A stretch of 64,000 bases of DNA from Stygiolobus caldivivus (lineage in GTDB: Archaea; Thermoproteota; Thermoprotei_A; Sulfolobales; Sulfolobaceae), in assembly GCF_019704315.1 (NCBI RefSeq), contig NZ_AP024597.1, positions 2,392,501-2,456,500 on the forward strand, read 5' to 3'. A program made the translations under genes and the position numbers. Under the pieces are notes generated by a model, which ran no database searches, was not told the DNA's origin, and worked only from the letters and a program-made list of their open reading frames with translations. Of this stretch, positions 1-8,412 are shown piece by piece (position 1 is the stretch's first letter; each line of letters opens with the position of its first letter).

Positions 1-388
<388 letters not shown>

Positions 389-511
389 CGGGGCGGGAGG
401 GCTTTTCACCACCCTCTGGCTCTCCTCTGTCAGAGGCAAGGTGACCGGAGTTATCCCCATGAGGGGTTCTGACTCCGGCTTTCTTGCCCCTCCATTTGTA
501 ATTGTGAGTCT

Positions 512-539
512 CCCCGGCGGGAGTTGTGCTCCCGCGGGG
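512..539 (-). other. hairpin in the pre-16S leader
   Basis: The arms CCCCGGCGGGAG and CTCCCGCGGGG can pair around a five-base loop (one bulged G), a very GC-rich hairpin at the start of the 16S leader transcript, just downstream of the predicted transcription start. Leader hairpins of this kind are common in Sulfolobus rRNA precursors. The role here (initiation-proximal structure or processing) is inferred from position only. Confidence 0.6.
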
Positions 540-570
540 TCATCCGCGAAATATACATTATATGAAAACT

Positions 571-580
571 GTATTTAAAG
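571..580 (-). promoter_or_regulatory. rRNA operon promoter (TATA box)
   Basis: On the minus strand the sequence CTTTAAATAC forms a good archaeal TATA box in an AT-rich stretch. Counting about 25 bases downstream puts transcription start near 546-550, at the purines of the CGCGGATG sequence just before the leader hairpin. This gives a leader of about 160 nucleotides before mature 16S. Confidence 0.7.
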
Positions 581-1156
581 CTTACTTAGCGGTAAAACAT
601 AGTATAGCCGTAATTTGACGTCGGTGAGATTTATTAGGGGTGGGTGGTAGAAGTAAATTTTCTCACTTTTTGTGTCTGGTGTATTTACTTTAGCAAGTAA
701 ATTAGGTGGACTGACCGCGTTATTTGAGGCTTGGGGTTTGGAGGAACTGTGGAGACAGACTAGTAGTATTGACGTGTAAATTGAGAATAACTCCCGGTAT
801 TTTAGAGCCGTGTGAGGCCTTAATTTGTGTTATCTAAGTAAACTGCAGGGGTAGGTATTATGTGTAGTTTGGAGTGCGTTTATTAAACGGGGGAATACTA
901 GCGGTGTCACAGATCAACTTACCCGTCCCCGGCCTTTGCAGTGGCCCGCTGTGAGGAAACATGGTTTACACGGTAGGTACATAGTACAGCACCCCTTTTA
1001 CGAGGGGCTTAACACGATAGTCTGTTGTACATGGGGTTTATGGCTACTTTCTCGCTGGTCGACGTAATAAGATGGTATTGTTGTTGGGTAATTCTTTTTT
1101 CCTTGTCGAGCCCTTTCAACTCTTCGCCATTAAAATTATTGTACTTAGTAGGGAGG
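581..1156. other. non-coding stretch upstream of the rRNA promoter
   Basis: No open frame with normal starts and coding character was found on either strand. The stretch is rich in G and T on the plus strand and holds small hairpins, for example CACCCC/GGGGCT-type arms near 990-1010. I see no gene here. Confidence 0.5.
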
Positions 1157-1430
1157 AGGCATTAAGGACTAATTATAGTAGTTATCCTACTTTTACCTTG
1201 TAATACGAAATACTCTGTGTTAATGGTTAGGTCTGGTGTTAGTTGGAAAAAATGTGAAGGCTGAAAGGGGCTGAGGACTGCAAAGGGCGAGCTAAGCAAG
1301 GGGGAACTCTTCAGCCTGAAGGGCGTAGAGGGGATCTCCGGTTCGTTGAAAACCGTTTAGGAGACACACGGACCATGATGAAAACCTTTAAGACGTGTTA
1401 AAGTAGGATAACTGCTAATATAAGGGAGGT
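1157..1430 (+). ncRNA. candidate structured non-coding RNA
   Basis: Two arms about 200 bases apart, TAGTAGTTATCCTACTTT (about 1176-1193) and AAAGTAGGATAACTGCTA (about 1399-1416), pair over some 18 bases. The only irregular position is a U-G wobble if transcribed from the plus strand, and an A-C mismatch on the other. Inside lie nested stems: GGTCTG (1230) with CGGACC (1374), AGGCTGAA (1258) with TTCAGCCT (1317), and TCTCC+GGTT with AACC+GGAGA (about 1334-1362). A TATA-like CATTAAAATTATT at 1126-1138 would start transcription near 1158. I do not recognise the family; it is not RNase P or SRP RNA by motif. The paired ends could instead be inverted repeats of a small mobile element. Confidence 0.35.
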
Positions 1431-1626
1431 CTTACTAGTAGTAATAACTACGACGGCTGTTCCCTTAAGGTAGACGTGTTTGGGACGCTTTGTCGTGTGT
1501 TAAGGGGGAATAGTCTTCTTTTCAATATATTTCAATTACTCAGTGTCCTTGAGTTAGCTTGTCCCTTAGGCTTTGGCTGGGTTTAGACTGCAAGAATGTT
1601 TTTTGTTATGTAGTATTGTTATACCC

Positions 1627-1720
1627 GGTCGGTTAATAAAGGGCGACGGTGACGTGAGTGTAGGGCCAAAATTCGCCGAGCAAGGGGATTTGCATTGTCC
1701 TTTAACCCCTGTATGAGTAA
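1627..1720 (+). repeat. dispersed intergenic repeat, short form (copy 1)
   Basis: The copy shares GGTTAATAAAGGGC, GTGTAgGGCCAAAA and a right-hand TTGTCCTTTAaCCCCTG with the copy at 60153-60250. The left part TAAAGGGCGA can pair with the right part TTGTCCTTTA with two G-U wobbles, so the pairing is kept although both arms differ from other copies. The flank GTTATACCcGGTC also matches the flank of the 5822-6105 copy. Confidence 0.6.
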
Positions 1721-1901
1721 GGGAGGAGTTTTCGGGAGGAGTTTATGAGCCAATTTCAATTCATTTAAAATTTCTCTTGTTCTTTTTTACGTATATAATC
1801 TGTAATTTTAGATCTTTTGAACTGTTACGAAAAGGTTTATTTTCTGTTTTTTAGTCGATTGGCATGTGTCTGAAACTGCAATAGCAATAGGAGGAGAGGG
1901 A

Positions 1902-3368
1902 ATGACAATATCATTAATAAGCGAACTTGCTGAACTTCAGCTGCTAATTGAAAAAGAGCAGATTCAGTGCGTAATTAATACGTTGAAAACATGGTATAAG
2001 GAAAAGGAACTAACACCCGATGCGACACCTACTGTTCCTAATGAGACTATTAGGCCGGCGATTTCTGCAGCCTACGGCGTTTTTGACAAGGACGTTAGTT
2101 TGCCGGACATTTTCGGCCACGGGATAATAACTACTGTTAAGGGTAAAGACGGTGATCATTTAGCATATATTGGTAGGGTTAACCCTAATTGGGCCGAAAT
2201 AGTGGTAGCACAGGGTGGTTTTTGGAGGACGAGGTATTTAGGGGTACGTTTCGCTAATTATTTGAAAGAGGATATGAAAAAGGCTGTAAACGCGTTATCC
2301 TCATATACTTATAACATGGGTTTGACTGCGGAGATAAATGATGTAGAGATAGCAGTAGTGGACTTGGGTAGTGTAAAGGACGTTTTCCCTCAAGGTTGGG
2401 TTAATCCGGCAAATATGAGCACTTGTACTCAGTCGCCAAACGTCTTAGGGTCAATAGAGGACTTCATAATGAACTTCCTCAATGAGTACTTGGTAAATTA
2501 TAGGTTTACACTAATACCGTTATACACTGGAAAACTGTTAAAGGGTTTTAGGTCTATTAATATTTCCAGCTGGGGATATGATAAGAAGCATTCGTTTTAC
2601 AGTATTCCTCCAAAAGAAGTATTAGGTCCCAAGTTAGCCGGTATTAGTGAAAACCCGCCTACCTTGTACGGCACTTTCACCATAAAAGCGGTAAAGATAA
2701 TTAAGTATTCACCCATAGTAGCCCCGGCAAACTTTATCGCAGATTCTATAGAGGAGTATTATCATGTACCTTATTCCGACCTTGATATTCTTAAAGCGGG
2801 TATCGGTGCGCCTATGCAGAGTAGCCTTTGGTGCGGGACTAATGGCTGTTCAAACTACGGGAATTTTGCACTTAGTGTGGGTATTTTGAGTATGGGGTTG
2901 GGTAAGATAGGGCCCTTGAACTTGGGGAAGCAGTACAATTATATCGGTATCCCTATACCTGACTTTTCTAACATGACCTTTGACGAAATTCAGTCCTACT
3001 TTAAGGAGGTACTTAACGCGGAAAGGATCATAAAGTTAGCCTTTGTCTTTGGTACTATTCTAACTTCAATTTATGAGGACTACAAGAAGAAGTACGGTGA
3101 TTTGTTTGCGGAGTTCGTTTACCAATGGTTACCAGTGACGGATAACGAGAGCGAGGCTAAACAAGACGCTGAAGGACTTGTAAATATAGCCCAAAAAATA
3201 TACGATAGGGCTAGGGAGGAGATAAACGCCACGAGGTCTTATAGGGCTTTAAGCTACGTTGAGGAATGCCTATTAACCGTTGCAAACCCTTATGGTGAAC
3301 TAGATGAACAAGTTAAGAATGTAGTAAATTGTGCGTTTAATGAAGCCTTTGGTGGTGAAGAAGAGTGA
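1902..3368 (+). CDS. uncharacterised protein, first of three tandem paralogs
   Basis: A 488-residue protein of no family I recognise. It shares motifs with the next two genes: C-x-I-N-T-L-K-x-W near residue 22, an N-x-T-I-R-P-A segment, FGHG near 70, IGRVNPNW near 90, V-V-A-Q-G-G-F, a D-I-L-K-A-G-I-G-A-P-M-Q block, and a C-terminal helical module (FVYQWLP, VNIAQKIYDRAREE, EECLLTVANPY). No signal peptide or membrane segment is evident. ATG 1902 is chosen because GGAGGAGAGGG at 1890-1900 is a strong ribosome-binding site and it gives the same N-terminal length as the paralogs. A GTG at 1866 is an alternative if the mRNA is leaderless from the TATA-like sequence near 1833. Sense-strand codons are rich in G and T. 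Confidence 0.75.
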   Translation: MTISLISELAELQLLIEKEQIQCVINTLKTWYKEKELTPDATPTVPNETIRPAISAAYGVFDKDVSLPDIFGHGIITTVKGKDGDHLAYIGRVNPNWAEIVVAQGGFWRTRYLGVRFANYLKEDMKKAVNALSSYTYNMGLTAEINDVEIAVVDLGSVKDVFPQGWVNPANMSTCTQSPNVLGSIEDFIMNFLNEYLVNYRFTLIPLYTGKLLKGFRSINISSWGYDKKHSFYSIPPKEVLGPKLAGISENPPTLYGTFTIKAVKIIKYSPIVAPANFIADSIEEYYHVPYSDLDILKAGIGAPMQSSLWCGTNGCSNYGNFALSVGILSMGLGKIGPLNLGKQYNYIGIPIPDFSNMTFDEIQSYFKEVLNAERIIKLAFVFGTILTSIYEDYKKKYGDLFAEFVYQWLPVTDNESEAKQDAEGLVNIAQKIYDRAREEINATRSYRALSYVEECLLTVANPYGELDEQVKNVVNCAFNEAFGGEEE

Positions 3369-4468
3369 AGGGCTTGCTTGCAGGGAATGTTTTTATAGTC
3401 CTACCGGACGATTTGGAAACTGAGAACGGGGAAGTTAAGTGCGTTATTAATACTTTAAAAGAATGGTCTGGAAAAAGGTACATTAATATGGTCGCTAACC
3501 ATTATACTGTTCAAAACATGACTATAAGGCCCGCAGTTATATCCCCCTTCTCCCTTTTAAATAAGGGAGTGAGTAAGGGTGACCTTTTCGGTCACGGTGT
3601 GTTGATAAGGACTAAGGATGGGCATTTAGTCTTTATCGGCAGGGTTGACCCTAACTGGACTGGAGTTGTTGTAGCTAGGGGCGAGTTTTGGAAGGCTAAG
3701 TACCTAGGTGTAATGGACTTCAAACCTTTTGGTGTGATAGACTTCGGTAATATAGTGAAGGATTGGGTTAACCCGGCCAGTTCTAAGGTAGTTTCGTATG
3801 TACAAATCCCTTTATATACTGGTAATTTATTGTTGAGTAAGCTTAAGAAGATACCTACGAAGCCTATAGTTGTTGCCTCACACCTCACTTTTCGCACATC
3901 TGATCCGCCCTTTATGTACGGCTCAATTATAAAAGACGGACTAGTCATTAACACGGATTTCATTATAGAAGATATGGAACATTTCCCCGCAAACTGTCCA
4001 CCTCTCGATATACTCAAGGTAGGGATCGGTGCACCTATTCAAGGCGGGTGTGGGTACGGTAACGCTGGCTTAATCGTCGATATTGTAGATAACCACTATG
4101 TCGGCGTCCCTACACCAGACCTTTCGAGCATGACTACTGGTGAAATCGCGGAGTATTTTAAGGACGTGTTGGGGGTCGACTTTAGTCCCATCTTTGAATT
4201 CGGTGATGTCCTTACCGAGGTTTATGAGAAGTATAGTAAGTACGGTTTCGGGGACTTTGTTTACAGGTGGTTGCCTATTGGTAAGAAGGGGGAGGCTGAG
4301 AGGATTTTTAACATAGGTAAGAAGATTTATGAGAGGGCTAAGGAAATGGCGAACAACGAGTACCTGGACAAGTGCTTTTTGGAGTACGCTGATCCCTACT
4401 CAAATATAGATAAAGAGGCGAGGATTGTATATTGCTGTACTAGGTGGGGTTATGGAAGTTTGGTATGA
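3365..4468 (+). CDS. uncharacterised protein, second of three tandem paralogs
   Basis: A 367-residue paralog of the preceding gene. It starts at a GTG overlapping the upstream stop (GTGA), which implies translational coupling. It keeps CVINTLKEW, N-M-T-I-R-P-A, FGHG (near 74), IGRVDPNW, V-V-V-A-R-G, D-W-V-N-P, I-P-L-Y-T-G, D-I-L-K-V-G-I-G-A-P-I-Q and the helical C-terminal module (FVYRWLPIG, NIGKKIYERAKE, KCFLEYADPY). It is shorter than the first protein mainly in the middle and lacks part of the region between the GRV and DWVNP motifs. Function is unknown; no catalytic motif I can name is present. Confidence 0.75.
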   Translation: MKGLLAGNVFIVLPDDLETENGEVKCVINTLKEWSGKRYINMVANHYTVQNMTIRPAVISPFSLLNKGVSKGDLFGHGVLIRTKDGHLVFIGRVDPNWTGVVVARGEFWKAKYLGVMDFKPFGVIDFGNIVKDWVNPASSKVVSYVQIPLYTGNLLLSKLKKIPTKPIVVASHLTFRTSDPPFMYGSIIKDGLVINTDFIIEDMEHFPANCPPLDILKVGIGAPIQGGCGYGNAGLIVDIVDNHYVGVPTPDLSSMTTGEIAEYFKDVLGVDFSPIFEFGDVLTEVYEKYSKYGFGDFVYRWLPIGKKGEAERIFNIGKKIYERAKEMANNEYLDKCFLEYADPYSNIDKEARIVYCCTRWGYGSLV

Positions 4469-5780
4469 AGGAGGGGTATTGAAGGTAATTGGCAATAAAG
4501 ACCCTTGTATTTCAAGTTTTATAGACAAGTGGAGGAAGGAGGGGTTATTGGAGTGGTATTCTACGAGATTTACGGTGGCTAATGTCACTTTGAGGCCCGC
4601 TATAGCCTTTCCCTTTGCGGTCCTTGAGAGGAGTGATGACTTCGGTCACGGTATTCTCGTCAAGACTAAGGATTCTAACTTGTTATATATAGGGAGGGTT
4701 AGCCCTAACTGGTTAGGGGTTTATGTTGCACAGGCTGGGTTTGTGAGGGGGAGGTTTGTAGGTAGGGCGTTTAAGAATGACGAGCTGGGCATTATTAACA
4801 TGGGTATTGTGGGGGATTGGGTCAATCCTTTGATCGGGAGAAGGGTTAATGTTTTACGCGTCCCACTTTACACAGAAAACGTATCGAGGCATATTAAATC
4901 ACGTAAATGGAATTATGTTAACGGTTATTATGAGGGTAGGTCTGTTAGAGTTACAATTACAAGAATTAGTAGGGAGTTACCTAGGGTTTATACTGACGTT
5001 AAGCCTGTAATTGGTGCAGTTATCCAGTCCGGTGATTGTACAAGTTATGGTGATGTGGGGATAGTCGCTGGGTCTGATGGAAAATGGGTTCCTATAGCTG
5101 ACTTCGGTAAGATGACTGTTGATGACGTTGTGGAGTATTTGAGGGGGTATGTGGATCTTGAGGTGGTCGATTCAACTATACCGGGGGTTGAGAAGCATGA
5201 GGATGTAGTTGTTGAATTTGTTTACGAGTGGTATCCTATTAAGGGGGTTGGTGAGTTGGTTTCTTTTGCTGAAAGGGTTTTGGGGAGAGTTAGGGAGGAG
5301 ATAAGTAAGCAGGGGTTTGAAGACTCTTTAAGGTATGTGGATGAGTGTTTCTTGTCAATTGCTAACCCAAATGAAGACTTTTACAAGAATGTTGTCGACG
5401 TGGCTGAATGTGCTGTTAATAAGAATCACGGCTCTTTTACTATGTCTTTTACTTTTGGTAGCTTGATCTCGGTGATTTATGAGGAGGTTAAGGATATGTA
5501 TGGTAAGGATATAGCTAAGTTTGTGTATACTTGGTCTCCTATAACTGGCGATGACATCGAGGCTTGGAAGAATGCCGAGGAGTTGGTTAATATTGGTAAG
5601 GAGGTTTATGAGAAGGCTAAGGAGGAGTTAGTTAAGTGTGGAGATGTTGAGGCTTTAGAGTGTCTTGGTTATTGTTTGGTGAATTGCAGTCCTTATCTTG
5701 AAGGGGAGATAGATGAGAAGGCTAAGAATGTAGCTTGCTGTGCTGTTTTGACGTCTTTTGAAGGGTGTGAGAAGGAGTGA
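4452..5780 (+). CDS. uncharacterised protein, third of three tandem paralogs, with a duplicated C-terminal module
   Basis: A 442-residue paralog of the two preceding genes. It carries N-V-T-L-R-P-A, FGHGI (near 63), IGRVSPNW (near 80), Y-V-A-Q-A-G-F, D-W-V-N-P, V-P-L-Y-T and I-G-A-V-I-Q. The C-terminal helical module occurs twice, beginning at FVYEWYPI (about residue 255) and FVYTWSPI (about 356), each followed by a Y/V-x-K/R-A/V-K/R-E-E helix and a cysteine-containing strand (DECFLSIANP; GYCLVNCSPY). The start at 4452 follows GGTGGGG and overlaps the upstream gene by 17 bases; an ATG at 4425 is the alternative. Codon use is visibly G/T-rich (GTT, GGT, TTT) compared with the purine-rich sense strands of the core genes further right. 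Confidence 0.75.
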   Translation: MEVWYEGGVLKVIGNKDPCISSFIDKWRKEGLLEWYSTRFTVANVTLRPAIAFPFAVLERSDDFGHGILVKTKDSNLLYIGRVSPNWLGVYVAQAGFVRGRFVGRAFKNDELGIINMGIVGDWVNPLIGRRVNVLRVPLYTENVSRHIKSRKWNYVNGYYEGRSVRVTITRISRELPRVYTDVKPVIGAVIQSGDCTSYGDVGIVAGSDGKWVPIADFGKMTVDDVVEYLRGYVDLEVVDSTIPGVEKHEDVVVEFVYEWYPIKGVGELVSFAERVLGRVREEISKQGFEDSLRYVDECFLSIANPNEDFYKNVVDVAECAVNKNHGSFTMSFTFGSLISVIYEEVKDMYGKDIAKFVYTWSPITGDDIEAWKNAEELVNIGKEVYEKAKEELVKCGDVEALECLGYCLVNCSPYLEGEIDEKAKNVACCAVLTSFEGCEKE

Positions 5781-5821
5781 AACGCGTGGTCGAAGAGGTG
5801 AAAGTGAATATTGCGGAAAGT

Positions 5822-6105
5822 TATGCTTTATCAGGAACCGAAGGGCAACGTCAATTCTCTTCCTTAACAATTTTTGGCCTTACACTGACCGCACTGTTAC
5901 CCTTTATTAGCTGACCTGGTATAACATAAATTTCTTCATTAACAAAATTTTCATTATGAAAAATAAGTATCACAGGCTCAACTGTCATAGAATGCTTAAT
6001 TAAGGTTACACCTAGGTTACACTGTGTATTGGGCTCTCTGTGTTGTTACAAAAACACACCGAAAAGCCCTCTTAGCCCATGTTATCAGGGCCTTTCACGA
6101 TCTAT
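5822..6105 (-). repeat. dispersed intergenic repeat, long composite form (copy 2)
   Basis: The first 96 bases (5822-5917) are the short repeat on the minus strand: the complement of TTTTTGGCCTTACACT and CCCTTTATTAG matches the copy at 60153-60250 at roughly three bases in four. The next 190 bases match 8511-8685 in order: GTATAA-x2-TAA-x-TT-x-CTT, then ACTGTCATAG, AATGCTTAAT, CTAGGTTA, GAAAAG and TCACG blocks. The two regions are therefore copies of one unit of 270-285 bases. No coding potential is visible. Confidence 0.7.
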
Positions 6106-6567
6106 TGTGGTTCCCATTTGCCTGACTATGGTAGGCTTATAACATTAAACATACACTTAACAATGTTAATACATAGCACGTGTAAAAGCGTAAAGTGAAG
6201 GGTTAATAACCTAGTTTATACAGGTTAGTCTTTCGTATACTGTATTATTTGTCCACAAATTATACTAATTCGACAGTATGGTATTTCAATTTATAACGGA
6301 GACGTGAGCGACCCGGTTATCATAAATTACGAAATTATTTGCGACCACATCTAATAAACTGGTTTTATATTACTTTATTTCTCGTAATTAAATGGATTTA
6401 ACCCTGAATAAACGTGTTTTATGACTTTTTACTTTATTTAGTTATTTACATTTATTACGCATTAGATACTGTCTCGAGTATAGTGTTGAGAGGCGCAGTG
6501 GACCATAGACGCCGATATTAAATACAGGTGTCTTGTCCTTTAAAGTATGACGGGGTATGAGAAGGCA
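6106..6567. other. non-coding stretch
   Basis: This AT-rich sequence between the repeat and the PIN gene has no convincing open frame. TATA-like tracts occur around 6360-6440, but no matching gene start follows. The end of the stretch holds the 3' side of the minus-strand PIN gene. Confidence 0.4.
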
Positions 6568-7452
6568 TTAGTGCTTAGCAATTAACTCGTTAATGCCCTT
6601 GATCTCTAGCTTATTTTTTAATATTTCGTAAGCTTCCTCGGCGTGTGCTTTGAAGTTACCTCGCGGGTCTGCACTCCCTATTATAATATCGTTCAAATGT
6701 TCCAATACCGTATCATACATTCTTTGAAAATCACTGTCGTCCGTAACAAAGACGACCTCGTCATAGAGTCCTCCACGTAATGACAAGAAAAGGTATTGAA
6801 ATATTATCTGGTCATTCCTACTTGGTGTCTTCTTATATTTTTGAAATTTTAACTTGCTTATATATTTATTAATACTTTCATAAATTAGTTGAATTTCCTT
6901 GATAATATCAATGTTTACAAGTATTTTAATATCATTAAATATTGTGCATTTTTCCCTGATTGTACTTTCTACGCTAGCTATATAGGCCGTTAAGTCTTCA
7001 GTTTTCCTTGTTAAAGCTATATGATTAGTAAGGGCTTCCAAATCGGAGTTTATTAACTTATCTTCCAAGTTTATAAAGAACGCCTTTGCAAGCATTTGTC
7101 TTATTCCTGCAGGAAGAATTTGTCCATTATATTTGCTTTTTCGTATCTGTTCATAGAGTTGGTCAAAGTCCTTCCTTATATCGTCGATGATTCGTGATTT
7201 CTCTTCAATGTCCAGTTTGTTCCAATTAGGCTTGGATAGTATTATTTTCTCATAAATTACATGTGAGGCCATATTATAGGCGTCGTTAATTATAGTCTCA
7301 AATTCAGATAAGTTTAAAGGGAGCACGACGCATTGCCCCTTACTTAACGAGTTGATAAAACCTTCGATAGCCGGGTTTTCATTCAAAATTTTCCTATATA
7401 CCCATTTTACGAGAATATTAGTATCTAAGAAAAAAGCTTTATTTTTACTCAT
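6568..7452 (-). CDS. PIN-domain nuclease with a large helical insertion
   Basis: A 294-residue protein with PIN-fold acidic residues: FFLDTN (D10), NLSEFE (E50), D214 in NDQIIFQ, and VTDDSDF (D238, D239, D241). PIN proteins are usually metal-dependent ribonucleases; VapC toxins are about 130 residues. Here about 160 mostly helical residues lie between the second and third acidic positions, so it is not an ordinary VapC. It starts 8 bases before the stop of the upstream gene, so the two are co-translated. The target is unknown. The pair could be a toxin-antitoxin-like or defence module, or a housekeeping RNase with a partner. Confidence 0.8.
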   Translation of the reverse strand: MSKNKAFFLDTNILVKWVYRKILNENPAIEGFINSLSKGQCVVLPLNLSEFETIINDAYNMASHVIYEKIILSKPNWNKLDIEEKSRIIDDIRKDFDQLYEQIRKSKYNGQILPAGIRQMLAKAFFINLEDKLINSDLEALTNHIALTRKTEDLTAYIASVESTIREKCTIFNDIKILVNIDIIKEIQLIYESINKYISKLKFQKYKKTPSRNDQIIFQYLFLSLRGGLYDEVVFVTDDSDFQRMYDTVLEHLNDIIIGSADPRGNFKAHAEEAYEILKNKLEIKGINELIAKH

Positions 7453-8149
7453 TTTTTACCACATGGAGCTTTGAAAAAAGGTAATACCCCCAGGAGTCTT
7501 TTGAGGGCATGGGTGTCTTATCAGCTACTAGTACATGCAGTAGTGCCCCGCTCAGCTCGGATATGTAGGGGAATACTTCTTTTTTCTTTATGTAAATTAG
7601 TATAGGCATCCCCAAAAACCCTACTAGGAAATTAGCCATGTTGAATGTGTATTTAAGCTGTGAGTCCTTCGTCTTTATGTTAGGGTTAGGTATGTTTATT
7701 TTACGCAGTTTTAGGTATGTCGATGTCACGAAACGTAAATATAATGAATAATAAGTGGTTATCAGGAAATTAGGGCTGTTTGAGTTTAATACCTCGTTAT
7801 AAAACTTCTCTTCGTTTTCCTTTAACCCGTTAATGAGTTTCCTTAAGCCCTCCATTACCATTTCTCTGTATTCCCCTATAGTCGTGTTGTTTTCTAATAG
7901 CGAGTTGTATAGTTCAAAATCCTCCTTTATTTTTTCAGTCTCTTCTGACAATACCCTTAACTTATCCTCATCTTCGGGGTTTAGGGCTAACGTCAATAAC
8001 CCTTCATAAACCTCGAACAAATTTTTCTCATACTTCTCAATCAAATAATCCTTCATCTTCTCTAAATATTGGACAGGGAAGTTCCTATTTTTCACTCCTT
8101 GTAAAGAGTTATAATATTCCTCAAAAGGGATTGAGAGTTCTTCTGACAT
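7445..8149 (-). CDS. uncharacterised helical partner of the PIN nuclease
   Basis: A 234-residue protein, probably all-helical, rich in Glu and Lys with long charged helices (about residues 30-140). A more hydrophobic segment follows (NMANFLVGFLGMPILIYI). No DNA-binding motif typical of VapB or other antitoxins is visible, and I do not recognise the family. ATG 8149 is chosen because the TATA box CTTTATAAAT at 8171-8180 lies about 26 bases upstream, giving a leaderless mRNA. It is the first gene of a two-gene operon with the PIN gene and overlaps it by 8 bases. Confidence 0.65.
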   Translation of the reverse strand: MSEELSIPFEEYYNSLQGVKNRNFPVQYLEKMKDYLIEKYEKNLFEVYEGLLTLALNPEDEDKLRVLSEETEKIKEDFELYNSLLENNTTIGEYREMVMEGLRKLINGLKENEEKFYNEVLNSNSPNFLITTYYSLYLRFVTSTYLKLRKINIPNPNIKTKDSQLKYTFNMANFLVGFLGMPILIYIKKKEVFPYISELSGALLHVLVADKTPMPSKDSWGYYLFSKLHVVKNE

Positions 8150-8170
8150 GGTCATCGATCTATAATACAT

Positions 8171-8180
8171 ATTTATAAAG
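8171..8180 (-). promoter_or_regulatory. TATA box of the PIN operon
   Basis: CTTTATAAAT on the minus strand lies about 26 bases before ATG 8149, the normal spacing for a leaderless Sulfolobales transcript. This decides the start of the first gene. Confidence 0.6.
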
Positions 8181-8273
8181 CACTCCACAAAAAACTTTTC
8201 TCTGACTACCCTATAGTTGACCCGGTTTTCCCCTTAACTCTTCCTTTAGACTCATGAGGACGTCCAATGTATA

Positions 8274-8370
8274 ATTATACCTTGTTACGGACTAAAGGGC
8301 AAGGCCTTATCCTCCTGCCTAGCAAATTTTTACCCCCTACATCAACGACACAGCCCCCTTTTATTATACT
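8274..8370 (-). repeat. dispersed intergenic repeat, short form (copy 3)
   Basis: In plus-strand order it reads ATTATACcTTG, then GGACTAaAGGGCAA, then TTTTTA-C-C, ending CCCTTTTATTATA. This lines up with the reverse complement of the copy at 60153-60250. It is more diverged than copies 1 and 2. Confidence 0.5.
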
Positions 8371-8395
8371 CGGCCAATTTTATACTCGGCCAATT
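8364..8395. repeat. 16-bp tandem direct repeat
   Basis: TTATACTCGGCCAATT occurs twice without a gap (8364-8379, 8380-8395). An inverted match CCGAGTATAAT lies at 8500-8510, so the second unit and this match flank the interval like terminal inverted repeats. Confidence 0.85.
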
Positions 8396-8412
8396 CATAA
8401 AGGACAATAACA

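Noticed and set aside
1375-1381. ATGATGA resembling a box C motif of a C/D RNA
   Set aside because: No box D (CTGA) lies at the required distance downstream, so it is treated as chance within the larger candidate RNA.
3592-4017. 141-codon minus-strand frame inside the second paralog
   Set aside because: It is antisense to a frame with clear homology to its neighbours and has no promoter or recognisable domain.
8149-8188. Upstream ATG 8188 for the PIN partner protein
   Set aside because: It precedes the TATA box that drives the operon.
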